Part shown: positions 18,459-28,387 of the stretch, piece after piece
How positions within the stretch are numbered: position 1 is the stretch's first letter
How the letters are laid out: each line of letters begins with the position of its first letter
Source: an uncultured Trueperaceae bacterium
GTDB taxonomy: Bacteria; Deinococcota; Deinococci; Deinococcales; Trueperaceae
DNA length: 50,521 nucleotides
Direction of reading: 5' to 3'
Assembly: GCA_937907415.1 (NCBI GenBank)
Contig: CALCHY010000038.1
Coordinates: 1 to 50,521, forward strand
The notes under the pieces: generated by a model
The model's input: the letters and a program-made list of their open reading frames with translations, nothing else
Databases searched by the model: none
Told to the model about the DNA's origin: nothing
Program-made: the position numbers and the translations under genes

Positions 18459-19499
18459 TCAACCCGTGAAATCAGCGAGCGCGACGGGCGCGTTCCGCCC
18501 CGCGGAGGCGTAGGCGGCGAGGATGAGGCGCACAGCCTCACGCCCATCCTCACCCGTGCACGGCACCGGCGCCTGACCAAGCACGGCCGCTACGAACGCT
18601 AGAACATGGCGCGTGTGTGAATGCGCGCCGGTGAACTCGTAGGTCGTCAGGTCCGTGCGGTCCCAGTCGCTGCCCGGCGACGCGCGGTAGAGGTGCCGTA
18701 GGTTCTGCGGCCCGTAACGGTTGGTGCACTCGAGCGCGCCCTCCGTGCCGTATACCCAGAAGCCCTCCTCCCAACCCGTCGCGGTCCAGGCAGCCTCGAT
18801 GAGGCCCAACGACCCGTCCCCGTAGACCATGCTCACGTGGGCGGTGTCTTCGACCTCGACTGGGTACTTCAGGGTGGCCATGCGGGCGTACACCTCCCTA
18901 ACGCTGCCGCCGAAGAAGCGCGCCAGGTCGGCCAAGTGGCAACCGTTGTCAAGCAGCGTGCCCCCGCCAGCGGACGCCTTGGTCGTGAACGACGGGCGCA
19001 CGCCGTGGCCGCCCCAGTCGTGCGCCTGGCGCAGTCGCACGTGCGTAACGTTGCCGATCACGCCAGCGTCTATCAGCTCGCGCGCCTTGCGCCCTGGCCC
19101 GCTCGAGCGGAGTTGGTGGTTCACCATCAGCACGACGCCAGCGGCGGCGCACGCTGCGATCATCTCGTCGGCGAGACGCAAGTCAAGCGCCATCGGCTTC
19201 TCGACGAGGACGTGAACTCCGGCCGCTGCTGCGGCAAGCGTGGCGGGATGGTGCACGGAGGTTGGCGCCGCGATGCTCACGACGTCGAAGCCGCCAGCGG
19301 CGAACATGGCCTCGAAGTCTTGATAGGCGCGCTCGACGTTCCATGCGCGTGCCCTGGTAGCTAGTGCTTCCTGCACGGGGTCGCAGATGGCGACGACGTC
19401 TACACCGGCCGCCAAGTAACCGTCATGGTGGTTGCTCGAGATGCCGCCAGCGCCGATGATGGCGGCGCGTAGCTGCCGCCCCGTTCCGCCCTTGCTCAC
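18459..19499 (-). CDS. Gfo/Idh/MocA-family oxidoreductase
   Basis: This 346-aa NAD(P)-dependent dehydrogenase has an N-terminal Rossmann fold (AAIIGAGGISSNHHDGYLAA, then VVAICDP), the EKPMALDL motif in the position of the family EKP lysine, and a C-terminal alpha/beta domain with GGGTLLDNGCHLADLARFF holding the conserved DxxxH region. It probably oxidises a sugar or polyol. The GTG start overlaps the ThuA gene stop (GTGA). ThuA and Gfo/Idh genes are often neighbours in carbohydrate-use clusters, which supports a sugar substrate. Confidence 0.9.
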   Translation of the reverse strand: MSKGGTGRQLRAAIIGAGGISSNHHDGYLAAGVDVVAICDPVQEALATRARAWNVERAYQDFEAMFAAGGFDVVSIAAPTSVHHPATLAAAAAGVHVLVEKPMALDLRLADEMIAACAAAGVVLMVNHQLRSSGPGRKARELIDAGVIGNVTHVRLRQAHDWGGHGVRPSFTTKASAGGGTLLDNGCHLADLARFFGGSVREVYARMATLKYPVEVEDTAHVSMVYGDGSLGLIEAAWTATGWEEGFWVYGTEGALECTNRYGPQNLRHLYRASPGSDWDRTDLTTYEFTGAHSHTRHVLAFVAAVLGQAPVPCTGEDGREAVRLILAAYASAGRNAPVALADFTG

Positions 19500-20266
19500 G
19501 CTTCGCCCTCTCGCAACGTCACCCGCAGGATGTGCTCCTTGCCAGCGTTTGGCACGGGCTCGAGTGGCTCAGCCTCTGGACTGCCGACGTCTGGGCGCCG
19601 CACGCGCGCCGCCGCGTAACCGGCGGCGTTGGCGATCACGCGCTGCACGTTGGGGTCGTAGTAGGTGGGGTAGGTCTCGTGGCCAGGGCGGAAGTACACG
19701 ACGGTGCCGTGACCGCGGCGCCACGTCGCCAGGCTGCGGAACACGTCGCCGCCCTGGAACCACGAGAGCATGAGGAGCTCGTCGGGGTCAGGCACGTCGA
19801 AGCGTTCGCCGTACATCTCCTCGCGCTCCAGCTCGAAGTAGTCGGGCACGCCAGCCATGAGCGGGTGGGACGGTTGCAAGTTCCATAACCGCTCTTTCTC
19901 GTCAGCTTCCCGCCACCGCAGCGAGGCGTTCGTGCCGAGCAGCTTCTGGAACGGCTTCGAGTAGTGCGCCGAGTGCAACGCGACGAGGCCCATGCCTCCT
20001 AGAACGGCGCGCTGCACGCGCTCGACCACCGCGTCCGCTACCTGGTCGTGGGCTTTGTGGCCCCACCAGAAGAGCACGTCCGTGGCGTCGATGACTTGCT
20101 GAGTAAGGCCGTGCTCGTCCTCGCGCAAGGTGGCGTAGCCAACGTCCGCGCCCGCGAGGCGCGTGATGGCCTCACCTAGGACCGCGTGGATGCCCTCGGG
20201 GTAGATGGCGTGCACCACGTCGCTCTCCACCTCGTGGAGGTACTCGTTGAAGATCGTGACCCGCAT
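19496..20266 (-). CDS. ThuA-like domain protein
   Basis: The 256-aa protein matches the ThuA-like glutamine-amidotransferase fold linked to trehalose or glucoside use: VTIFNEYLHEVESDVVHAIY, DVLFWWGHKAHDQVAD, GMGLVALHSAHYSKPFQKLL, WREADEKERLWNLQPSHPLM and GTVVYFRPGHETYP. The usual GATase cysteine is replaced by the AHYSKPF segment, as is common in ThuA. ATG start with GGGAAGG upstream. It follows ilvD by 32 nt and overlaps the oxidoreductase gene. Confidence 0.85.
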   Translation of the reverse strand: MRVTIFNEYLHEVESDVVHAIYPEGIHAVLGEAITRLAGADVGYATLREDEHGLTQQVIDATDVLFWWGHKAHDQVADAVVERVQRAVLGGMGLVALHSAHYSKPFQKLLGTNASLRWREADEKERLWNLQPSHPLMAGVPDYFELEREEMYGERFDVPDPDELLMLSWFQGGDVFRSLATWRRGHGTVVYFRPGHETYPTYYDPNVQRVIANAAGYAAARVRRPDVGSPEAEPLEPVPNAGKEHILRVTLREGEA

Positions 20267-20298
20267 CGGTTCTGCCTTCCCTTCGGCGGTTAGGCGCT

Positions 20299-21993
20299 TC
20301 AGTCCGTGACTGCGCCGAGCGAAGCGCTCGACACCTGCTTGGCGTACTTGGCGAGCACCCCACGCTGGTAGCGGGGAGGCGGCGGGGTCCAGGCTGCGCC
20401 CCTACGAGCCATCTCGGCCGAGTCCACCTCGAGCTGGATGAGGTTGTGCTCCGAGTCGATGGTGATGATGTCGCCCTCATGCACCAGCGCGATCGGTCCG
20501 CCGACCGCGGCTTCCGGCGCGACGTGCCCGACGACGAAGCCGTAGGTGCCGCCCGAGAAGCGCCCGTCGGTGATGAGGCCGACGGAGTCGCCTAGGCCCC
20601 GGCCGATGATGGCGCTGGTAGGGGAGAGCATCTCGCGCATGCCGGGTCCGCCCTTCGGACCCTCGTAGCGGATGACGATGACGTCTCCGGCCTTGATCTT
20701 GTCGGTGAGGATGGCCTCGAGGCAGTCCTCCTCGCTCTCGAACACGCGCGCTGGGCCCGTGATGCTCGAGTGCGTAAGGCCGGTCGTCTTGGCGACGGCG
20801 CCCTCTGGCGCTAGGTTGCCGCGCAACACGTTGAGGTGACCGTGCGGGTAGAGCGGCTTATCGAACGGGTGAACCACGTCCTGACCGAACGGCGGGCTAC
20901 CGGGCACGTTCGCAAGGTTCTCGGCGACGGTCTTGCCCGTGCACGTCATGCAGTCGCCGTGGAGTAGGCCCGCATCGAGCAACATCCGCATGATGAGCGG
21001 GATGCCGCCGACGGCGTTCAGGTCGGTGGCGACGTACTGGCCGGACGGCTTGAGGTCGCACAGCACGGGGGTGGTGCGGCGTAGCTCCTCGAAGTCGTCG
21101 ATGGTGAGGGGCACGTCCATGGCGTGTGCGACGGCGAGCAGGTGCAGCACGGCGTTAGTGCTGCCGCCGACCGCCATGATCACGCGGATGGCGTTCTCGA
21201 ACGCCTCGCGCGTCATGATGTCGCGCGGCGTGATGTTCTGTTCGACTAGCTTGACGAGTGCGCGTCCGCTTTCGGCCGCGCTGACGTTCTTTTCGTCGTC
21301 AACGGCCGCCATGGTGGCCGAGAAGGGCAGGCCCATCCCCATGGCCTCGATGGCCGCGGACATGGTGTTGGCCGTGTACATGCCACCGCACGAGCCGGCG
21401 CCAGGGCAGGCAGCGCGCTCTACCGCGTTGAAGGTCGGCAGGTCCATGCGGCCAGCCGCGCGAGCGCCAACCGCCTCGAAGACGCTGACGATCGTGAGGT
21501 CCTTGCCGTCCAAGTGCCCCGGCTTGATGGTGCCGCCGTACACGTAGATGCTGGGGATGTTGAGGCGCGCGAGGGCGATCAAACCGCCAGGCATGTTCTT
21601 GTCGCAACCGCCGACGACGAGCATGCCGTCCATGCTCTGACCGCGCCCGACGGTCTCGATGCTGTCCGCGATGACCTCGCGCGACACCAACGAGCACTTC
21701 ATCCCCTCAGTACCCATGGAGATACCGTCAGAGATGGTGATGGTGCCGAAGAGTTGCGGCATGCCGCCGGCTTCACGGACGGCGGCGTCGGCCGTTTCGG
21801 CTAGGGCGCCTAGGCCGGAGTTGCACGGCGTGATCGTGCTATGGCCGTTGGCGATGCCGATTATGGGCTTGTCGAAATCGCCGTCCTTGAAACCTACTGC
21901 GCGAAGCATGGCGCGGTTGGGCGCTCGTTGGTCACCTTGTGTCGTCACAGCGCTGTGGCGCTGATGATGTGGCTGGTCTGGGCCGGTTGGCAT
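20299..21993 (-). CDS. ilvD: Dihydroxy-acid dehydratase
   Basis: This Fe-S enzyme dehydrates dihydroxy acids in valine, leucine and isoleucine synthesis. The 564-aa product has the cluster cysteines in [21 protein letters not shown] and [17 protein letters not shown], plus [12 protein letters not shown] and [19 protein letters not shown]. The ATG at 21993 is chosen because GGAGGAG precedes it at the right distance and it gives the family length; in-frame ATGs at 22017 and 22113 lie near or beyond a TACAAT promoter-like hexamer. It diverges from padR. Confidence 0.94.
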   Translation of the reverse strand: MPTGPDQPHHQRHSAVTTQGDQRAPNRAMLRAVGFKDGDFDKPIIGIANGHSTITPCNSGLGALAETADAAVREAGGMPQLFGTITISDGISMGTEGMKCSLVSREVIADSIETVGRGQSMDGMLVVGGCDKNMPGGLIALARLNIPSIYVYGGTIKPGHLDGKDLTIVSVFEAVGARAAGRMDLPTFNAVERAACPGAGSCGGMYTANTMSAAIEAMGMGLPFSATMAAVDDEKNVSAAESGRALVKLVEQNITPRDIMTREAFENAIRVIMAVGGSTNAVLHLLAVAHAMDVPLTIDDFEELRRTTPVLCDLKPSGQYVATDLNAVGGIPLIMRMLLDAGLLHGDCMTCTGKTVAENLANVPGSPPFGQDVVHPFDKPLYPHGHLNVLRGNLAPEGAVAKTTGLTHSSITGPARVFESEEDCLEAILTDKIKAGDVIVIRYEGPKGGPGMREMLSPTSAIIGRGLGDSVGLITDGRFSGGTYGFVVGHVAPEAAVGGPIALVHEGDIITIDSEHNLIQLEVDSAEMARRGAAWTPPPPRYQRGVLAKYAKQVSSASLGAVTD

Positions 21994-22084
21994 GGCGGAC
22001 TCCTCCGTAGTCGGCATTGTATAACCGCTCTCTGCGGGAAGGCTCCTGGGGAGGGCAGGAGGCGGCGTGCTAGAGTCGCGCCAC

Positions 22085-22657
22085 ATGTCTGTCAAGTTCG
22101 GACTGCTAGGCATCTTGGCGCGCCAGTCCCAGCACGGCTACGAGCTGAAGCGCTCCTTCGAGCAGGTGACTGGTGGCTTCTGGCGCCTCAACCCCGGCCA
22201 GATCTACCAGTCGCTTGACGCTCTGGCGGCCGAGGGGCTCGTCAGTTACACGGTGCAGCCCCTCGACGCCGCGCCCGATCGCAAGGTCTACGCCGTAACC
22301 GAGTCTGGCAGGCGCGCACTTGACGAGTGGCTGGCCGGTGGGGAAGCGCGCGTGCGGCCGCTGCGTGACGAGCTGTTCGTGCGCTTGGCCGTGATGACTG
22401 ACAGACCGCTAGCCGACACGCTGGCGCTGCTAGCCGGCTACCGGCGCAGCTACGCGCAGCACATGCGCGAGCTAACGCGCAACAAGAACGACTTGGCGAA
22501 GCGTCATGCAGGTCCTGACGGTGGGTCGGAACCCCTTGACCTCACCGTCGAGGGCCTCTTGCTGGAGGCCGCCATCTACCATTGCGAGGCCGACCTCAGG
22601 TGGCTTGACCGTTGCGAGGCGGTGCTGGCCGCGGCGCGGGAGGACGTGGCGAGTTGA
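22085..22657 (+). CDS. PadR-family transcriptional regulator
   Basis: The 190-aa protein has a PadR winged-helix N-terminus ([58 protein letters not shown]) and a C-terminal helical domain of the Vir type. PadR proteins often repress nearby transporter genes, and the following genes encode an ABC ATPase and permease. The start at 22085 has TAGAGT 8 nt before it; an in-frame GTG at 22067 has AGGAGG only 4 nt upstream. It overlaps the ATPase gene start as TTGA. Confidence 0.9.
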   Translation: MSVKFGLLGILARQSQHGYELKRSFEQVTGGFWRLNPGQIYQSLDALAAEGLVSYTVQPLDAAPDRKVYAVTESGRRALDEWLAGGEARVRPLRDELFVRLAVMTDRPLADTLALLAGYRRSYAQHMRELTRNKNDLAKRHAGPDGGSEPLDLTVEGLLLEAAIYHCEADLRWLDRCEAVLAAAREDVAS

Positions 22658-23364
22658 CCGCCAAGGAGTTCCAGCGGGCGTGGGGCGGGGGAGCCGTCCT
22701 CGAACTCACCGAGGTGAGCAAGGGCTTCGCCGCGCCGGGCGCTAGTTCGCTCGTGATGGCGGGCGTCAACCTTACCCTCGGTCCGGGCGAGTTCGTGGCC
22801 ATCACGGGGCCAGCGGCGGCGGGCAAGACGACCTTGCTGCGCTTGATGGCTGGCCTCGATGCCCCGACTGCCGGCGCAGTGGCCGTGGCTGGGCGTGCGC
22901 TTGGCGGACTAGGCGACGGCGCCTTGGCGCGCCTACGACTAACTAGCCTCGGCACTTCACTGCCTGGCATGCCGCTGCTGGAGAGCCTCGACCTGCTTGA
23001 CAACGTGGCGCTGCCGCTCGTCTTGGCCGGCGTTGGCCACCGCGTAGCGCGGGCGAAGGCCGAGGCGGCTTTACGGGAGCTGGCCGTGACTACCGGGGCG
23101 TCTTTGGCGCCTGAAGCCGCTAGCCCTAGCCAGCGGCAACTCGCCCAAGTAGCGCGCGCGGTTGCGGGTGACGCCCCCCTGCTCCTCCTAGACGAACCGA
23201 CCGCGCAGCTTGGCCCCCTCGGAGCCGACCGCGTGCTGCGCAACTTGCGGCAGCAAGTCGAGCAGAAGGGCCGCACCGTCGTGATCGCGACGTCGCACGC
23301 GGCGGTGGCGGCGCATGCCGACCGCGAGTACCGTCTGCGCGACGGGGCGTTGGAGGAGATCTGA
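22654..23364 (+). CDS. ABC transporter ATP-binding protein (LolD/MacB-like), degenerate signature
   Basis: The 236-aa ATPase has a Walker A GPAAAGKTTLLRLMAGLDAP, Walker B LLLLDEPTAQLG and H-loop IATSHAAV. The signature motif LSGGQ is replaced by SPSQRQ, and the Q-loop region reads LTSLGTSLPGMPLL without a clear Gln. So ATP binding is likely but normal hydrolysis is less certain. The start is a TTG at 22654 in a TTGA overlap with padR. It works with the FtsX-like permease downstream, as in MacB/LolCDE-type systems, which act on envelope substrates rather than import. Confidence 0.85.
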   Translation: MTAKEFQRAWGGGAVLELTEVSKGFAAPGASSLVMAGVNLTLGPGEFVAITGPAAAGKTTLLRLMAGLDAPTAGAVAVAGRALGGLGDGALARLRLTSLGTSLPGMPLLESLDLLDNVALPLVLAGVGHRVARAKAEAALRELAVTTGASLAPEAASPSQRQLAQVARAVAGDAPLLLLDEPTAQLGPLGADRVLRNLRQQVEQKGRTVVIATSHAAVAAHADREYRLRDGALEEI

Positions 23365-23365
23365 G

Positions 23366-24994
23366 GTGGGTAGGTGGCAGCCGAGTGCGCTAGCTTGGCT
23401 CTCGTGGCGCTACCACCGCGGGCGCATGGCGGCGCTGATCGCTGCGGTTACTTCGGTGGCCGTGGCGGCGGGTCTGCTCAGCGCAGCGAATGACGCAGGC
23501 GCGCTGACTGGGGCTGCGGCGCGAGTCGCCGGCTCCGCCACCGTTGCTGCCGCGCTTCTGGCGTACGCGGCGTGGTTGAGGACGGTCGCGAAGGAGCGTA
23601 GTCGCGACTCCGCGCTACTCCACGACCTCGGCGTAGCGCGCTCGGCCCTGCGCGGCGCCGCTGCGCTCGAGGCGGCGTTCGTTGGGGTTGCCGCTGGGCT
23701 CGTCGGTAGCTGGCTTGGCTCGCGTTTGGGCGCCTGGCTGCTGCCGCGCTCCGAGCTTGCGCCGTGGTCGGTCAACCCGGAAGGCGCTGCGGAGGTGGGG
23801 CCGTGGCTGGTGGCGGCCGGGCTCCTGGCGGCCGCGCTGACGTGGTCCTTCGAGCGCCTGTTGAGCAGCGCGACCGCGGCGCTGAAGCGGTCGGAACACT
23901 TGCCCTTCTCGCTGCGGGCCGCTACTGGGCAACTGAGCCGGGACCGGCAACGCGCGTGCGCGGCGGCGACTGCTCTTGGCCTCACACTGGCTGCCGTCAT
24001 CGGCTTGCAGGGCGCGGCAGCGCCCCTCGAGCGCTCACTGGCCCGCTCCCTCGACCAGGCGATCACTTGGGACGTGCTCGTAGCCACGTCGAGCGAGGCC
24101 GGCCTGGACCTTGGCACGCTCGCCAACCTGCAGGCGCTGCCGAGTGTGGCAGCGGCGAGCCCCGAACGGCGCGCCACCGTCGGTTCGCGCGGGCGCGCCG
24201 TGCCGCTCGTCGCCCTCGACCCAGGTAGTAGTGGGCGTCTCTTGGTCGTGGAGGGCCGTGGCTATGAGCCGGGCGCGGCGACACTTACTAGCGGCGACGT
24301 GGTGGCCCTCTCACTGCCGCTCGCCAGGGAGCTGGCCGTCGGAGTAGGTGACAGGCTGCCGCTCTCGACCCCAACGGGTGAGCGGAAGTTCGAGGTCGTC
24401 GCCATCGTGGAGGACCGCGACGGCGCCGCCGCTGCTTACCTGGACGTCATGGCGTACGCCGTGGCGTTCGAGGACCGCGGGCTCGACAGCATCAAGGTGC
24501 GCCTTACCGCTGGCAGTGACGTGCGCACGGCGGCGGGCGAGCTGGCCACTCACGCGGACCGCGGGCGCGTGGTCACGGCGGCCGACTACCGCAGCAACAC
24601 GCTGACGGCGGCCGGCTCGAGGTATCGGGCGGCGCGTTACCTTGCCATCTGCGCCCTGTTGGCCTCGTTCTTCGGGTTGATCGTGACTGCCGCGCTGGCG
24701 GCGCGGGCGCGGAGCGACGAGCGCAACCTGTTTAGCGCACTGGGCGCCCCCGGCTGGCTTGTGCGCCGCGGTGTCGCCCTCGAGGTAGGGCTAGCCGTCG
24801 GCGTCGCCGTTGTCGTGGGCGCTGGCCTTGGGGCGCTGCTCGTCAGCTACCTCGTTCATGGCCCGCCGCTTACCTGGTCGGCAACCAGGGTTAGCGGAAC
24901 GACCGCCGTCGCGCTTGGCGGCGCGACGGCGGTCGGTGCCGCGGCACTACTGCGGGCCGCGGTGGCGCGGCGGTCTAGGCTGCGGCGCGCGTAG
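23366..24994 (+). CDS. FtsX-like permease of an ABC system
   Basis: The 542-aa membrane protein has N-terminal hydrophobic segments (about residues 20-180), a large extracytoplasmic part (about 215-410) with MacB-like periplasmic features (GDVVALSLPLARELAVGVGD, then RLPLSTPTG), and C-terminal helices YLAICALLASFFGLIVTAAL and GLAVGVAVVVGAGLGALLVS. This is a fused two-repeat FtsX layout. The GTG at 23366 has GGAGGAG 7 nt upstream, within the end of the ATPase gene. Substrate unknown; efflux or lipoprotein/envelope handling is likely. Confidence 0.8.
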   Translation: MGRWQPSALAWLSWRYHRGRMAALIAAVTSVAVAAGLLSAANDAGALTGAAARVAGSATVAAALLAYAAWLRTVAKERSRDSALLHDLGVARSALRGAAALEAAFVGVAAGLVGSWLGSRLGAWLLPRSELAPWSVNPEGAAEVGPWLVAAGLLAAALTWSFERLLSSATAALKRSEHLPFSLRAATGQLSRDRQRACAAATALGLTLAAVIGLQGAAAPLERSLARSLDQAITWDVLVATSSEAGLDLGTLANLQALPSVAAASPERRATVGSRGRAVPLVALDPGSSGRLLVVEGRGYEPGAATLTSGDVVALSLPLARELAVGVGDRLPLSTPTGERKFEVVAIVEDRDGAAAAYLDVMAYAVAFEDRGLDSIKVRLTAGSDVRTAAGELATHADRGRVVTAADYRSNTLTAAGSRYRAARYLAICALLASFFGLIVTAALAARARSDERNLFSALGAPGWLVRRGVALEVGLAVGVAVVVGAGLGALLVSYLVHGPPLTWSATRVSGTTAVALGGATAVGAAALLRAAVARRSRLRRA

Positions 24995-25009
24995 TGGCGG
25001 GGTGGGGCC

Positions 25010-26083
25010 TCAGGCCAACGCCTGCGCCTCGATCAGTTCCACCACGGCGGCGGTGAAGGCGTCGGTGCCGCGGCTGCCGCCCAGGTCCTTCGTCGGGTCG
25101 TCTGCCATGGCTGCCTGCACGGCGGCTTCTAGGTCGGCCGCCGCCGCACCTTCGTTGAGGCCGTAGCGCAGGAGCATGGCCGCTGACAACATGGTGCCAA
25201 CCGGGTTGGCGAGGTTCTTGCCCGCGATGTCAGGCGCACTGCCGTGAATGGGTTCGTAAAGCCCGATGGTGCCGCCAAGGCTGGCGGATGGCAGGAGGCC
25301 GAGCGAACCAGGGATGACGGCCGCGAGGTCGGAGAGGATGTCCCCGAACAGGTTGCCCATCACCATGACGTCGAACGCGCGCGGGTCGCGAACGACCTGC
25401 ATGGCGGCGTTATCGACGTAGAGGTGATCGAGTTCTATGTCGGAGAACTCGCGCTGGTGCAGATCAACGAGCACGTCGCGCCAGAACTGCGAGACGTCGA
25501 GCACGTTGGCCTTGTCTACGTTCGTTACGCGGCCGTTGCGCTGGCGCGCCGTCTCGAATGCCACCCGTGCGATGCGCTCGACCTCGTGACGCTCGTACAC
25601 CATGGTGCTGACACCGCGGTCAGCCTCCACGTACGACGGCTTCCCGAAGTAGATGCCGCCTGTTAGTTCGCGGATGATCAGTAGGTCGGTGCCGCGCGCC
25701 CGTTCCTCGCGGAGGGGGGAGAGGCGCTCGAGGCCAGGGAACACGCGGACCGGGCGCAAGTTGGCGAAGACCTGCAAGTGCTTGCGTAGGGCCAAGATGC
25801 CTGACTCGACGCGCTGCTCGCGCGGGAGGCGGTTCCAACGGTGGTCGCCTACCGGCCCACCAGCCGAGCCCATCAGCACTGCGTCTGAGCGCAGCACCGC
25901 GTCGCGCGTCACCTGCGGCAGCGGCTCGCCGTACTCGTCGACGGCGTGGCCGCCGAAGGGCAGGCGCTCGAACTCGAAGGCGAGCCCGTGCTTGGGGGCC
26001 AGCGCCTCGAGGGTCGTCAGCGTTGCCTCGATGACTTCTGGGCCGATGAAATCACCTGGGAGGACGGCGATGCGGTAGCTCAT
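25010..26083 (-). CDS. leuB: 3-isopropylmalate dehydrogenase
   Basis: It oxidatively decarboxylates 3-isopropylmalate in leucine synthesis. The 357-aa product has [28 protein letters not shown], the catalytic [32 protein letters not shown] and [19 protein letters not shown]. The ATG overlaps leuD (ATGA). It is the last gene of leuC-leuD-leuB and converges with the FtsX-like gene 15 nt away. Confidence 0.96.
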   Translation of the reverse strand: MSYRIAVLPGDFIGPEVIEATLTTLEALAPKHGLAFEFERLPFGGHAVDEYGEPLPQVTRDAVLRSDAVLMGSAGGPVGDHRWNRLPREQRVESGILALRKHLQVFANLRPVRVFPGLERLSPLREERARGTDLLIIRELTGGIYFGKPSYVEADRGVSTMVYERHEVERIARVAFETARQRNGRVTNVDKANVLDVSQFWRDVLVDLHQREFSDIELDHLYVDNAAMQVVRDPRAFDVMVMGNLFGDILSDLAAVIPGSLGLLPSASLGGTIGLYEPIHGSAPDIAGKNLANPVGTMLSAAMLLRYGLNEGAAAADLEAAVQAAMADDPTKDLGGSRGTDAFTAAVVELIEAQALA

Positions 26084-26679
26084 CGCGCGTGCCCCAGCTT
26101 GGCCGCGAGCGCCCTGACCTTGTCGACGCCTTCGAGGAGTTCGCCGATCGGGTCCCAGTAGCCTGTCATCAACGCCTCGCGCGCGGACTCACGGATGCTA
26201 GCCGGGTAGCTGCGGCCGGCCACGCGCACTTCCTGCTCAACGACGTCGATGACGACTTCGGCGCTGGGGTCTGCCGCGATGCTCTCGGCGATCTCGGCGC
26301 GCCCGCGCTCGTCCACCACCGCGCAAACGAGCCCGAGGGTCGTCGAGTTGCCGAAGAAGATCTCGGCGAACGAACCAGCGATGATGCCCTTGAACCCGGC
26401 ACGCTGGATGGATTGCGGCGCGTGCTCGCGGCTCGAGCCGCAACCGAAGTTGTCGCCAGTAACGATGATGGCGGCGCCAGCGTGCTGCGGGTCGTCGAGG
26501 GGGTGATGCTTGCTGTTGCCCGCCTCGTCGAAGCGTTCGTCGTAGAAGAGGGCGTCGCCGAGGCCTTCGAAGGTGACGGCCTTCAAATAGCGCGCCGGGA
26601 TGATGCGGTCGGTATCTATGTCGTGCGCCATCAACGCGACGGCCTTGCCGCGCGCCTCGAGTACTGGTGCTAAGGCCAT
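26080..26679 (-). CDS. leuD: 3-isopropylmalate dehydratase small subunit
   Basis: It is the swivelling-domain subunit of isopropylmalate isomerase, working with LeuC. The 199-aa product has DIDTDRIIPARYLKAVTFEG, TGDNFGCGSSREHAPQSI and GIIAGSFAEIFFGNSTTLGL, the family signatures. The ATG is in a TGATG overlap with the leuC stop, so translation is coupled. The length agrees with the long, bacterial LeuD form. Confidence 0.96.
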   Translation of the reverse strand: MALAPVLEARGKAVALMAHDIDTDRIIPARYLKAVTFEGLGDALFYDERFDEAGNSKHHPLDDPQHAGAAIIVTGDNFGCGSSREHAPQSIQRAGFKGIIAGSFAEIFFGNSTTLGLVCAVVDERGRAEIAESIAADPSAEVVIDVVEQEVRVAGRSYPASIRESAREALMTGYWDPIGELLEGVDKVRALAAKLGHAR

Positions 26680-28106
26680 CAGGCGGCCGCTCCTTTCGCG
26701 CCGAACACTTCGCGTGCATCGGACACCACGCCCGTGACGGCGGCGGCGGCGACCATCACCGGACTCATCAGCACGGTCCGCCCGGTCGGCGACCCCTGCC
26801 TGCCCTTGAAGTTGCGGTTGCTGGATGACGCACAGAGTTGGTCGCCCTCGAGCTTGTCAGGGTTCATGGCCAGGCACATGCTGCAACCGGCCTCGCGCCA
26901 CTCGAAGCCGGCTTCCTTGAGGACCTTGTCGATGCCGAGGCGCTCGCACTCGAGCTTGACGAGGTGAGAGCCAGGCACGGCGATGGCCTTGACGCTCGGG
27001 TGCACCTTGTGGCCAGCGATGACGTTGGCGACTTCGATGAAGTCAGTCACGCGCCCGTTAGTGCATGAGCCGAAGAACGCAACGTCGACCTTCGTGCCCT
27101 TGATGGGTGCGCCGCCGGTCAACTGCATGTGCGCCAGGGCCTCTGCCACGCTTGCCTTGTCGTGCTGCGCGGAGTTTTCAACGCTTGGCACGAGTTCGTC
27201 GATGGCGATGGCTTGGCCTGGGTTGATGCCCCACGTGACCGTCGGCGGAACGTCGGCCGCATCGAACACGACGACGTCGTCGTAGTGGCAGCCGGGTTCG
27301 GAGGCTAGGGCGCTCCACCGCGCGACGGCCTCGTCCCACTCGGCGCCAGCTGGCGCATAAGGCCTGCCATTCAGGTAGGCGAAGGTCGTGGCGTCTGGGT
27401 TGACGTAACCGCAGCGCGCACCCCCCTCGATCGACATGTTGCAGACGGTCATGCGCTCCTCCATCGTCATGGCGTCGAAGGTGGAGCCGCCGTACTCGTA
27501 CGCGTAACCGATGCCGCCTTTGACCCCGAGCGTGCGGATGATGTGGAGGATGACGTCCTTGGCGTAAACGCCTGGTCGCAACTCGCCGTTGACCTCGATG
27601 CGGCGGAGCTTAGGCTTGCTCATCGCCATCGTCTGCGTTGCTAGCACGTCGCGCACCTGCGAAGTGCCGATGCCGAAGGCGATGGCGCCGAAAGCACCGT
27701 GCGTGCTCGTGTGCGAGTCGCCACAAGCGATGGCCGTGCCTGGCTGCGTAATGCCCTGCTCCGGGCCCACCATGTGCACGATGCCCTGCAGGCCGCCGCC
27801 GACATCGAAGAACTTGATGCCGTTAGCCGCCGTGTTCTTGCGGAGCTCGGCGATCATGGCCGCCGCAAGGGGGTCGGCGAACGGCTCGACGCGAGTGTGC
27901 GTCGGCACGATGTGGTCGACGGTCGCGAAGGTGCGCTCCGGCATGAGCACGCTCACGCCCAAGTCCGCGAGCATGCCGAACGCCTGTGGGCTGGTGACCT
28001 CGTGGATGAGGTGGGTGTCGATGAAGAGCTGATCCTCACCGTTGCGCAACTTACCTACGGTGTGCGACTCCCACACCTTGTCGAACAGACTCCGTGGTTG
28101 ACTCAT
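26679..28106 (-). CDS. leuC: 3-isopropylmalate dehydratase large subunit
   Basis: It is the Fe-S subunit of isopropylmalate isomerase. The 475-aa product has the cluster cysteines in [13 protein letters not shown] and [13 protein letters not shown], plus [20 protein letters not shown] and [20 protein letters not shown]. The ATG has GAGAGGG just upstream. It leads leuCDB, and 281 nt upstream of it hold a promoter, a leader ORF and an attenuator-like hairpin. Confidence 0.96.
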   Translation of the reverse strand: MSQPRSLFDKVWESHTVGKLRNGEDQLFIDTHLIHEVTSPQAFGMLADLGVSVLMPERTFATVDHIVPTHTRVEPFADPLAAAMIAELRKNTAANGIKFFDVGGGLQGIVHMVGPEQGITQPGTAIACGDSHTSTHGAFGAIAFGIGTSQVRDVLATQTMAMSKPKLRRIEVNGELRPGVYAKDVILHIIRTLGVKGGIGYAYEYGGSTFDAMTMEERMTVCNMSIEGGARCGYVNPDATTFAYLNGRPYAPAGAEWDEAVARWSALASEPGCHYDDVVVFDAADVPPTVTWGINPGQAIAIDELVPSVENSAQHDKASVAEALAHMQLTGGAPIKGTKVDVAFFGSCTNGRVTDFIEVANVIAGHKVHPSVKAIAVPGSHLVKLECERLGIDKVLKEAGFEWREAGCSMCLAMNPDKLEGDQLCASSSNRNFKGRQGSPTGRTVLMSPVMVAAAAVTGVVSDAREVFGAKGAAA

Positions 28107-28140
28107 ACGCCCTCTCTAGCAAAGCCCGTGAAGATAGAGA

Positions 28141-28206
28141 ACGACCCTCGGCTACGGGGTTAGCCGGGGGTCGTGAAGCATTAGTTGACGAGGTCGCCGC
28201 GCGACC
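28141..28206 (-). promoter_or_regulatory. leu attenuator: terminator-like and alternative hairpins
   Basis: Minus-strand RNA between the leader ORF and leuC can fold ACGACCC-C-CGGCTA (28174-28161) with TAGCCG-A-GGGTCGT (28154-28141), followed by TTCTCTATCTT. Just before it, GGTCGC-GCG-GCGACC (28206-28192) forms a perfect hairpin whose 5' arm can also pair with CGACC (28173-28169) inside the terminator arm. The GCTGAGG at 28214-28208 can pair with CCTCGGC (28238-28232) in the leader ORF. These are mutually exclusive folds, as expected for attenuation. Folding done by eye. Confidence 0.6.
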
Positions 28207-28220
28207 GCCTCAGCGTTGGC

Positions 28221-28319
28221 TCACGCCGCCCGCCGAGGTAGGAGCACCGTTGCCCGCGCCTGGATGAAGGCAAGCCGACGCCTAACGCGCCGCGCAGGGT
28301 GGAGTGCGTTGCCGCTCAT
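28221..28319 (-). CDS. leuL: Putative leu leader peptide (32 aa, tandem Leu codons)
   Basis: This 33-codon ORF starts with ATG 7 nt after a TATACT -10, so it would be translated from the very 5' end of the mRNA. It begins MSGNALHP and ends ATVLLPRRAA; codons 25-27 are GTG CTC CTA (Val-Leu-Leu), shortly before the stop. Position and codon content suggest a peptide whose translation reports charged leucyl-tRNA and controls the downstream hairpins. No such peptide is known to me for this group. Confidence 0.55.
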   Translation of the reverse strand: MSGNALHPARRVRRRLAFIQARATVLLPRRAA

Positions 28320-28326
28320 GCGGCGA

Positions 28327-28355
28327 AGTATATGAGCGCCACGCCTAGCAGTCAA
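28327..28355 (-). promoter_or_regulatory. leuCDB promoter
   Basis: TTGACT (28350-28355) and TATACT (28327-28332) are separated by exactly 17 bp on the minus strand, one of the two best sigma-70 type matches in the window. The leader ATG is at 28319, 7 nt after the -10. Confidence 0.75.
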
Positions 28356-28387
28356 CCAGCAGGCGAACGACGTGTCCGAACCGTTGC

